Below, piece after piece: positions 1-5,103 of a stretch of 5,103 nucleotides of DNA (within the stretch, counting starts at the first letter, position 1; each line of letters starts with the position of its first letter). The notes under the pieces were generated by a model. It saw only the letters and a list, made by a program, of their open reading frames with translations. It did not search any database and had not been told where the DNA came from. The DNA comes from Acidobacteriota bacterium (GTDB taxonomy: Bacteria > Acidobacteriota > Vicinamibacteria > Vicinamibacterales > UBA2999), in contig JACCSI010000564.1 of assembly GCA_013813075.1 (NCBI GenBank), positions 1 through 5,103 of the forward strand, written 5' to 3'. A program made the translations under genes and the position numbers.

Positions 1-173
1 CCGTAGGCCAGCGCTTTCTCTCTGGCATTTTCCCAGAAGGTGGCCGCGGATTCATCGGGTTCCACAATCGGCGGGAGATCGTCGACTGTCTGGACCGTCA
101 CGCCGCAGTCCGCCAGCAACGGACGAATCTCACGAACCTTATGGGGATTGGTCGTGGCCACGAGCAGATTCAT
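1..173 (-). CDS. rdgB: RdgB/HAM1-family non-canonical purine NTP pyrophosphatase, N-terminal fragment (cut by window edge)
   Basis: This is the first 57 complete codons of a protein that continues beyond the left edge; the family is usually about 190-200 residues. RdgB/HAM1 enzymes hydrolyse dITP, ITP and XTP to the monophosphate and pyrophosphate in the cytoplasm, keeping deaminated purines out of DNA and RNA. The N-terminus [16 protein letters not shown] carries the family's T/S-x-N-x-x-K signature (T7 or T8, N9, K12). Residues 41-54 (E41, F46, N49, K53) match the conserved E-x-x-x-TF-x-x-NA-x-x-KA substrate-site segment. The start is the ATG at 173-171. It overlaps the rph stop as ATGA, and a GGGA-like purine stretch lies too far upstream (about 20 nt) to be a normal ribosome binding site, so translation is probably coupled to rph. 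The rph-rdgB order is a known conserved arrangement and supports the call. Confidence 0.93.
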   Translation of the reverse strand, partial: MNLLVATTNPHKVREIRPLLADCGVTVQTVDDLPPIVEPDESAATFWENAREKALAY

Positions 174-901
174 CGGCCGAGGATTGGTCCGACAATCTCC
201 CTCTGTGTCGCGATCAGTTGAGCGATCCCACGGTCCGCAAGTTCCAACAGACCGGTCAGTGCGTCGCTGCCGAAAGGTTCAGCCTCCGCGGTACCCTGAA
301 TCTCGATGAAGCGGCCGTCGCCAGTCTTGACCACGTTCATGTCGACATCGGCCTTCGAGTCTTCCTCGTAGGCGAGATCGAGCAGCGGCATCCCACCAAC
401 GATGCCGACGCTCGTGGCGGCAACATAGTCGTTGATGGGAATGGTTTTCAGTTGCTCCTGCTGCTTCAACTTGCCGAGGGCGAGCACCAGGGCGACGAAT
501 GCGCCGGTGATCGAGGCGGTGCGGGTCCCGCCGTCAGCCTGGATGACATCACAGTCGATCCAGACCGTCCGCTCGCCGAGCTCGGGCAGGCGCATCACGG
601 CGCGCATCGACCGACCGATGAGGCGCTGAATCTCCATCGTGCGGCCTCCGACCTTGCCTTGCGAGGCTTCGCGGGTCGTGCGGGTATGAGTGGCGCGCGG
701 CAACATGCCGTACTCGGCCGTGACCCAGCCCTTGCCGCTGCCACGAAGAAACGGCGGCACGCGATCTTCGATGCTGGCCGTGCAGATGACGCGCGTGCGT
801 CCGACTTCGATCAGCACCGAGCCTTCGGCGTGCAGCAGAAAGTGCGGCGTAATTGTGGTCTGGCGCAGCTCGTGCGGGGCGCGATCGTTCTGTCTGGTCA
901 T
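170..901 (-). CDS. rph: Ribonuclease PH
   Basis: RNase PH is a phosphorolytic 3'-to-5' exoribonuclease that trims tRNA 3' ends in the cytoplasm as a hexameric ring, releasing nucleoside diphosphates. The 243-residue product matches the family's usual length of about 240 and can be aligned from end to end. Visible signatures are HAEGSVLIE (24-32), [11 protein letters not shown] (41-51), [12 protein letters not shown] (58-69), [13 protein letters not shown] (85-97) with the phosphate-site arginine near R87, [11 protein letters not shown] (123-133), the acidic active-site cluster [12 protein letters not shown] (180-191) and GTAEAEPF (203-210). No key residue looks lost. The ATG at 901 puts about ten residues before the first conserved block, as in E. 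coli Rph. It overlaps the stop of the upstream GerMN gene as ATGA, and no Shine-Dalgarno sequence is seen next to it. The stop overlaps the rdgB start in the same way. Confidence 0.97.
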   Translation of the reverse strand: MTRQNDRAPHELRQTTITPHFLLHAEGSVLIEVGRTRVICTASIEDRVPPFLRGSGKGWVTAEYGMLPRATHTRTTREASQGKVGGRTMEIQRLIGRSMRAVMRLPELGERTVWIDCDVIQADGGTRTASITGAFVALVLALGKLKQQEQLKTIPINDYVAATSVGIVGGMPLLDLAYEEDSKADVDMNVVKTGDGRFIEIQGTAEAEPFGSDALTGLLELADRGIAQLIATQREIVGPILGR

Positions 902-1488
902 GGGGTGATTAGCGACTCATTCTTCCGTAACGGCCGACGCAAGTCCACATGGCCGGCCAGCGTATCGACCTCGCGGCCTTCAATGAGGAGCTGCACGCTC
1001 TGCACGTCCGGGAGATTCGTCGTGATCGCGTTGACAATCGCGAACACCGTCAGCAGCTCGTTCATCGAGCCGCCGGGATGCTTGTCGCGGACCGCGCCGT
1101 CGAGGTCCACGAACGCTTCGTTGCGTTCCGACACATAGAGTCCGCGCAGGCTGGTGCCGGCGGGAATCGCGCTCACCAGCGGTGCCGGTGGTGTTGCGGC
1201 CAATTGCGCCTCAACCAACGCGCGGGCCTGCGCGACGGTCCCTACGGCAAGGGGGATCTCGTGCTCAGCCGTAAGCAGTCCTCGACCGTCCTCGGACGCG
1301 AAGAACAGCGTGGCCTTGATGCGAGGCACCGCCGGGACCGCGTCAGGCGTCGTTTGGGAGGCCGGCGCAGCCACCGGCGCCGTCTCGGTGTTGCGAAGGA
1401 TGCGCGCCAGGGCGGTCATCATCGCCCACCCGAGCCCCACGGCGACGATGACAATCGCCAGCGCCACGAGGAGGCGTCGCGGCGTCAT
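898..1488 (-). CDS. GerMN-domain (sporulation/spore germination protein GerM-like) membrane-anchored protein
   Basis: The product has 196 residues. An N-terminal hydrophobic segment (about residues 5-27, preceded by PRR) looks like a signal anchor or uncleaved signal peptide. An Ala/Pro/Thr-rich spacer follows (about 34-56), then a single GerMN domain (about 57-188). The domain's best-conserved part is clear: [17 protein letters not shown] (139-155), then the [23 protein letters not shown] region (165-187). GerM of Bacillus has two such domains, is a lipoprotein and acts in sporulation and germination; here there is one domain and no lipobox cysteine. GerMN proteins are widespread in non-spore-formers next to rph and rdgB, and their biochemical role is unknown. 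The gene sits between an amidase and rph with ATGA overlaps on both sides, so it is probably co-translated with the amidase. A periplasmic role in peptidoglycan processing is inference from context only. Confidence 0.9.
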   Translation of the reverse strand: MTPRRLLVALAIVIVAVGLGWAMMTALARILRNTETAPVAAPASQTTPDAVPAVPRIKATLFFASEDGRGLLTAEHEIPLAVGTVAQARALVEAQLAATPPAPLVSAIPAGTSLRGLYVSERNEAFVDLDGAVRDKHPGGSMNELLTVFAIVNAITTNLPDVQSVQLLIEGREVDTLAGHVDLRRPLRKNESLITP

Positions 1489-3008
1489 GGCTGCGAACGT
1501 TCGATCCGCGCGCGGAATTGCACGAGCGCGTCAAAGAGACCTTGCGTCACTTGATCTTGGTACGCGCCCGAGCCGAGCGCTTGTTCCTGCTCCGCGTTTG
1601 AGAGATACCCGATCTCGACGAGCACGGCCGGCATATTGGCGCCGACCAGCACGCGGAAGGGTGCCTGCTGAACGGGGCGCGGCGACATGGCGACACGCGC
1701 CCGCAACGACTGTTCGACCATGCCCGCCAGCGCCGACGACTGCTCCAGATACCGGGCCTGGGCAATTTCCCAGAGGATCAGGTCAACGCTCCGCGTGCCT
1801 CCGCCCAGTGATGGCAGGACGGTCCCTGTGGATTCCGCCATTCGGCGCGCTTCGGCATCGGCGCGGTCGATGCTGAGGTAATACACCTCCGCGCCCTTCA
1901 TCGCGGGGCGAATCGCTGCGTTGGCGTGGAGACTGATGAAGACGTCAGCTTTCTGACTGTTGGCATACGCGGACCGCTCATCGAGCGAGATCGTCCGGTC
2001 GTCGTCTCGCGTCAGGAAGACTCGGAGCCCAAGGCGAACTTCGATCATCGTGCGCAGTCGCCGTGCCACGGCGAGCGTGACGTCTTTCTCGAGCGTCCCA
2101 CCCGGACCGCGCGCCCCGAGCTCGTCGCCGCCGTGGCCGGCGTCGATGACGATGGTGCGGACTCCGGCGGCCGGGAGAGGGAGCGACGGTGGCAGCGGAT
2201 CGGCGGGTGCCGCTGGGACCGCGGGCGCCGGTACTGGGGCCGCGGGCGATTCCGTTCCCGCCGGGAGCATATCGATGACCAATCGTGAGGAGCTCGCATC
2301 GGGTTGAGTCGTGGTGGCGCGATGCATTCCGAACTTCGAGCCGGGCACGAGACGAAGACTGGTCGGTGTGTCACCCTGCTGAAGCGCCTGCAAAAAGTCC
2401 TGCGGCGGCATCGCTGGGGAGCTGAAATCCAGCGCGTCGGCATCGAACACCACTTGCACGCGTCCGCCCTCGAGGGTCACGCGCGCCGGCGTTGCCGGGG
2501 TGGTGTCCACGGTGACCGTTGTGCCACCCGCGTTCGCGTCAACGCGAGCGGTCACTCGAGGGACGCGCACGTCGCCGACCACGAGCAGCCGTGCCGCGCG
2601 CCGCAATTCCATGCGCGTATCCAGCGCCGGTCCAAGGGCGCGCTGCAGAAAGTCAAGCGGGAGCAGCCAGCGGTTGCCCTGGCGAACTGGCGCTGCCGTG
2701 AGTGACACCAGCCGTCCGGCGACCGACACCACCGGTTGATCCGGGGTGATGATAATGGTGCGAGCGCCCGCCGTCGCCGTGACGCCGCCCGCGAGTCGAT
2801 CCTCGACCAGCGTCAGCCCGAAGGTCGTCGCCACATCGTCCAACGCGACGTATTCCTGGTTGTTGAGGGAGATAGTTGCCAGCGCCCGCGCCCCTTCGCG
2901 CGACAGAATGCGGAGGCTAGACTGTGGCGCCTGCGCTGCCGAAGGCGGTGCCGAGCCACTGACAAGAACAATCAGGGCAAACAGTAGAGCAACGGTCGCG
3001 CGGCGCAA
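1485..3008 (-). CDS. N-acetylmuramoyl-L-alanine amidase (Amidase_3, AmiC-like) with N-terminal stalk/AMIN-like regions
   Basis: The enzyme should cleave the bond between N-acetylmuramic acid and L-alanine in peptidoglycan, outside the cytoplasm. With a TTG start at 3008 it has 507 residues. These are a signal peptide (RRATVALLFALIVLVSG, cleavage likely after SAAQA near 27), a copper-amine-oxidase-N-like 'stalk' region (about 32-147), a degenerate AMIN-like beta region (about 150-247), a Pro/Ala linker (about 250-281) and a C-terminal Amidase_3 domain (about 283-502). The zinc site is intact: H292 in DAGHGG, E307 in TLEKDV, H361 in SLHAN and the catalytic E465 in VEIGYLSN. The TTG is chosen because it gives a normal signal peptide and has a GGA six bases upstream. 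An in-frame ATG at 3134 would add 42 Arg-rich residues with no recognisable feature and has no ribosome binding site. The gene heads the operon and its stop overlaps the GerMN start (ATGA). The start is the uncertain part; the family is not. Confidence 0.92.
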   Translation of the reverse strand: MRRATVALLFALIVLVSGSAPPSAAQAPQSSLRILSREGARALATISLNNQEYVALDDVATTFGLTLVEDRLAGGVTATAGARTIIITPDQPVVSVAGRLVSLTAAPVRQGNRWLLPLDFLQRALGPALDTRMELRRAARLLVVGDVRVPRVTARVDANAGGTTVTVDTTPATPARVTLEGGRVQVVFDADALDFSSPAMPPQDFLQALQQGDTPTSLRLVPGSKFGMHRATTTQPDASSSRLVIDMLPAGTESPAAPVPAPAVPAAPADPLPPSLPLPAAGVRTIVIDAGHGGDELGARGPGGTLEKDVTLAVARRLRTMIEVRLGLRVFLTRDDDRTISLDERSAYANSQKADVFISLHANAAIRPAMKGAEVYYLSIDRADAEARRMAESTGTVLPSLGGGTRSVDLILWEIAQARYLEQSSALAGMVEQSLRARVAMSPRPVQQAPFRVLVGANMPAVLVEIGYLSNAEQEQALGSGAYQDQVTQGLFDALVQFRARIERSQP

Positions 3009-3260
3009 TGCACATCCATGATACCGCCCACGGTTGCGCGCAGGGACCAGCGGCAGGCGCCGGCGAGCGGCCGCACACGGATCGACCCTGGCCCAACGCC
3101 CCGACTGGACGAGTGACGAGATGCGCCGCGTCATCTGGAATGATGGGGACGAAGGGTGTCTCCTTCGCGGCAGATCCCACTACCGAACGCCGCGTGTCAG
3201 TCGAAGGCAGGCCATCATTTTTGAAGTCGAGCGCGTGCTGTTGCATACTGCGCATGGCAG
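3009..3260. other. Divergent intergenic region between the amidase operon and the CHRD/quinoprotein genes
   Basis: This 252-base stretch separates two outward-reading gene groups and should hold both promoters. I see no conserved coding frame, tRNA or terminator hairpin in it. If the amidase really starts at the ATG at 3134, the left half would be coding and the spacer would shrink to about 126 bases. A rightward promoter candidate lies at its right end. On the leftward strand the only -10-like hexamer near the TTG start is TATCAT (3023-3018), but it has no -35 match at normal spacing. Confidence 0.6.
3221..3249 (+). promoter_or_regulatory. Candidate sigma70-type promoter for the CHRD/quinoprotein genes
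   Basis: TTGAAG (3221-3226) and CATACT (3244-3249) are separated by exactly 17 bases. Each hexamer matches the housekeeping consensus at four of six positions. The site lies in the only AT-richer patch of the intergenic region (CATTTTTGAAG). Transcription would begin near 3256, leaving a leader of only about five bases before the ATG at 3261, so the message would be nearly leaderless. This is a by-eye call in a GC-rich genome of unknown sigma-factor preference. Confidence 0.35.
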
Positions 3261-3731
3261 ATGCGACGCCTTGGTCTCATCCTCGTGCTCTTCGCGGCGC
3301 CTATCCTGAGTGCTGCGCCGCCGCAGCGTGCGGCAGGGCCGAGGCCCGCAAGCTCCATGGCGCAAACATTCCGCGCGCGGTTGTCCCCGGTACCCCTCGA
3401 CGTGGCGATGCAAAGCACGATTGCCGGCAGCGGTATGGTGACGGCAACGCTGGACGGGGCCACGCTCGTCGTCAGTGGCACGTTTGCCGGACTGAAATCG
3501 CCGGCGACCATCGGCAAGATTCACGCTGGCCCAAAGGGCATTCGCGGCCCCGCGGTGCTCGATTTGACGGTGGCGAAAGAGACGAGCGGGACGGTCGCCG
3601 GTACCTTCGTCCTCTCGCCGCAGCAAGTCGACGACCTGACGAACAGCCGCTTCTACATCCAAGTGCATAGCGCCAAGGCCCCCGACGGAAATTTATGGGG
3701 ATGGCTGCTGCCTCAAGGAGCGCGGCGCTGA
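3261..3731 (+). CDS. Exported CHRD-domain protein
   Basis: The product has 156 residues. The N-terminus MRRLGLILVLFAAPILSAAP is a typical Sec signal peptide with cleavage near residues 18-20, so the protein is probably periplasmic or secreted; no lipobox is seen. Residues about 37-151 form one CHRD domain. The visible blocks are GSGMVTATLDGATLVVSGTFAGL (57-78), a K-IHAG-PKG-IRGP loop (86-97), a TSGTVAGTFVLSPQQVDDL strand pair (108-126) and FYIQVHSAKAPDGNLWGWL (131-149). CHRD domains are named after chordin; their role in bacteria is not established. Two usual family residues differ: the first His of the HIH-type motif is K86, and the Arg of the terminal 'RGxL' motif is a Trp (LWGWL). The last 37 bases overlap the following quinoprotein gene, suggesting co-expression. 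No strong Shine-Dalgarno sequence precedes the ATG (only GGCAG abutting it). Confidence 0.88.
   Translation: MRRLGLILVLFAAPILSAAPPQRAAGPRPASSMAQTFRARLSPVPLDVAMQSTIAGSGMVTATLDGATLVVSGTFAGLKSPATIGKIHAGPKGIRGPAVLDLTVAKETSGTVAGTFVLSPQQVDDLTNSRFYIQVHSAKAPDGNLWGWLLPQGARR
3687..3690 (+). promoter_or_regulatory. Ribosome binding site supporting the quinoprotein start at 3695
   Basis: GGAA lies five bases before the ATG at 3695, inside the end of the CHRD gene. The second in-frame ATG, at 3701, has only a GGGG touching it, which is too close. The site therefore favours 3695. It is a partial match to the anti-Shine-Dalgarno sequence, so the choice is moderate. Confidence 0.4.
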
Positions 3732-5103
3732 AAATTACCTCGACGACCCTCCTCAGTGGTGCGGCCGCCCTTCTCGGTCTCACGATCGTGATCGCCGCGC
3801 AGCAGCCGCCGATCGCCGTCTACACGGCAGATCAAGCCGCCGCCGGCCGCGCGGTGTACGCCGCCAGTTGTGCAGGGTGCCACTTGCCCGATCTTGCCGG
3901 CCGCAATGAAGCCGCGCCGCTCGCGGGTGCCAACTTCATGAACACTTGGCGCGGACGAACCACTCACGACCTCTTCGATTACATCGCCAAGACGATGCCC
4001 CCCGGAGGGGCGAATCTCGGTATCGACGCCTATCTCGCGGTGACGGCGTTTCTCCTGCAGGCCAACGGCGCTGCACCTGGCGCACAACCGTTGTCGCCAG
4101 CCACCGCAACCCAAATCGGTTCGATCGCGTCCGGTATGAAGCCTGCACCGACGTCCGCGACCTCGACGACGTCGACGAACTCCACGGTGTCGGCAACGCG
4201 CACACCTGAGACACCGTCCACGCCACCTCCACCCAGAGGCCTCACCATCACCGGTGAAGTCAAGAATTTCCGCCCCGTGACCGACGACATGCTGCGCAAC
4301 CCTCCCCCTGGCGACTGGTTGATGCTGCGGCGCAACTATCAGGCTTGGAGCCACAGTCCGCTGACCGAACTCACGCGCGGCAACGTCAAGGAGCTGCGGC
4401 TCGCGTGGGTCTGGGCGATGAACGAAGGCGGATCGAACCAGCCCACACCACTCGTGCACGACGGCGTGATGTACCTGACCAACACCATGAACATGGTCCA
4501 GGCGCTGGACGCCGCCACTGGCGAGCTGATCTGGGAAAACCATGTCGGGCCGGGCACGGCGATTGGCTTCGGCGCGATGCGCAACATCGCCGTTTATGGC
4601 AACAAGGTGTTTCTCGCCACGACGGACGCGCGGCTGGTTGCTCTTGACGCGCCGACAGGCAAAGTGGTGTGGGACACCGTGATTGCCGATCGAGCGAAGG
4701 GTTTTTCGAACACCAGCGGACCTCTCGTCATTCGGGGCAAGGTGGTGCAGGGGCTGCAGGGATGCGATCGCTACCGCAACGAGCGCTGCTTCATCAGCGC
4801 CTATGACGCGGACACCGGCAAGCTGGCCTGGAAGTTTCATACTGTCGCACGTTCTGGCGAGCCCGGCGGGGACACCTGGGGCAACCTGTCGGATACGCTG
4901 CGGGCCGGCGGCGACACCTGGATGGCCGGCAGCTACGACCCCGATCTCGATCTCACGTATTGGGGCATTGCGCAGGCCAAGCCATGGATGCCGATCAGCC
5001 GCGGCACGTCTGTTAACGACGCGGCGCTCTACACCGCATCGACGGTGGCGTTGCGCGGTGCAGACGGCACGCTCGCGTGGCACTTCCAGCACATGCCCGG
5101 CGA
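3695..5103 (+). CDS. Exported PQQ-dependent dehydrogenase with N-terminal cytochrome c domain (partial, cut by right edge)
   Basis: The frame is open from 3695 to the window end: 469 full codons, no stop. Predicted role: periplasmic oxidation of an alcohol-like substrate by pyrroloquinoline quinone, with electrons passed to an attached heme. The order is a signal sequence (hydrophobic about 19-35, then AAQQ) and a class I cytochrome c domain (about 44-124; heme motif CAGCH at 59-63, probable axial Met M101 in TMPPGG). A Ser/Thr/Pro linker (about 128-182) and PQQ-propeller blades follow. Propeller signatures are GDWLMLRRNYQAWSHSPLTEL (206-226), NVKELRLAW (230-238), ALDAATGELIW (270-280), LVALDAPTGKVVW (314-326), ISAYDADTGKLAW (367-379), GGDTWMAGSYDP (405-416) and ALYTASTVAL (444-453). 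The last visible residues are HFQHMPG. The start has a GGAA upstream; the ATG at 3701 is the alternative. The first 37 bases overlap the CHRD gene. The substrate cannot be read from the sequence, and a pure sensor or electron-transfer role is not excluded. Confidence 0.92.
   Translation, partial: MGMAAASRSAALKITSTTLLSGAAALLGLTIVIAAQQPPIAVYTADQAAAGRAVYAASCAGCHLPDLAGRNEAAPLAGANFMNTWRGRTTHDLFDYIAKTMPPGGANLGIDAYLAVTAFLLQANGAAPGAQPLSPATATQIGSIASGMKPAPTSATSTTSTNSTVSATRTPETPSTPPPPRGLTITGEVKNFRPVTDDMLRNPPPGDWLMLRRNYQAWSHSPLTELTRGNVKELRLAWVWAMNEGGSNQPTPLVHDGVMYLTNTMNMVQALDAATGELIWENHVGPGTAIGFGAMRNIAVYGNKVFLATTDARLVALDAPTGKVVWDTVIADRAKGFSNTSGPLVIRGKVVQGLQGCDRYRNERCFISAYDADTGKLAWKFHTVARSGEPGGDTWGNLSDTLRAGGDTWMAGSYDPDLDLTYWGIAQAKPWMPISRGTSVNDAALYTASTVALRGADGTLAWHFQHMPG

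Noticed and set aside
218..1138. A 306-codon plus-strand open frame opposite rph and the GerMN gene.
   Set aside because: It is antisense to rph, which aligns from end to end with a known family, and its product has no recognisable motif.
1154..1876. A 240-codon plus-strand open frame spanning the GerMN gene and the amidase C-terminus.
   Set aside because: Low-complexity Arg/Ala-rich translation antisense to two supported genes, with no ribosome binding site or family signature.
3018..3023. TATCAT on the minus strand as a -10 element for the amidase operon.
   Set aside because: The hexamer matches at five of six positions, but nothing like TTGACA lies 16-18 bases upstream. It also sits so close to the TTG that the message would be leaderless, so it is too weak to call alone.
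2917..3255. A minus-strand frame covering most of the divergent intergenic region, considered as a small gene.
   Set aside because: It overlaps the amidase signal peptide in another frame, has no plausible ribosome binding site, and its translation resembles no family I recognise.
4248..4257. Perfect 10-base palindrome TCACCGGTGA, considered as an operator.
   Set aside because: It lies inside the quinoprotein coding sequence, is short enough to occur by chance, and has no partner copy in the intergenic region.
3713..5092. A 459-codon open frame on the minus strand opposite the quinoprotein.
   Set aside because: Its translation is Arg/His/Gly-rich with no domain, and it lies antisense to a clearly coding PQQ/cytochrome frame. 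GC-rich codon bias produces such long antisense frames.

Overview
The window is GC-rich and densely coding, with two divergently transcribed gene groups. Gene content fits a Gram-negative-like environmental bacterium. The pairing of a CHRD-domain protein with a cytochrome c-fused PQQ quinoprotein, beside an amidase–GerM–rph–rdgB cluster, is what I would expect from Acidobacteriota (Vicinamibacteria-like). That placement is inference from gene style; no marker gene here proves it.

Left part (1-3008, minus strand): a compact four-gene operon read right to left. It encodes a secreted/periplasmic N-acetylmuramoyl-L-alanine amidase, a membrane-anchored GerMN-domain protein, RNase PH (rph) and the N-terminal part of the RdgB/HAM1 purine NTP pyrophosphatase, which runs off the left edge. 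Each of the three junctions is a 4-base ATGA overlap with no clear Shine-Dalgarno sequence beside the downstream start, so the genes look translationally coupled. The first two products act at the cell envelope. The last two act in the cytoplasm, on tRNA 3' ends and on the nucleotide pool.

Centre (3009-3260): a divergent intergenic region holding the presumed promoters. A fair sigma70-like promoter faces right and lies almost on top of the CHRD start codon. The leftward promoter is not clear, and the amidase start is uncertain (TTG at 3008 or ATG at 3134).

Right part (3261-5103, plus strand): a small exported CHRD-domain protein whose last 37 bases overlap the start of a large exported quinoprotein, which runs off the right edge. 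The quinoprotein has a signal sequence, a class I cytochrome c domain (CAGCH), a Ser/Thr/Pro linker and the first half of a PQQ-type beta-propeller. It probably oxidises an alcohol or similar substrate in the periplasm and passes electrons to its own heme. The PQQ domain appears to lack the vicinal cysteine pair and some metal-ligand residues of classical methanol/ethanol dehydrogenases.

The genes are of known families. The most distinctive points are the chain of ATGA overlaps, the N-terminal cytochrome fusion with a variant PQQ site, and the overlapping CHRD/quinoprotein pair. I saw no RNA genes, mobile elements, CRISPR arrays or convincing terminators.
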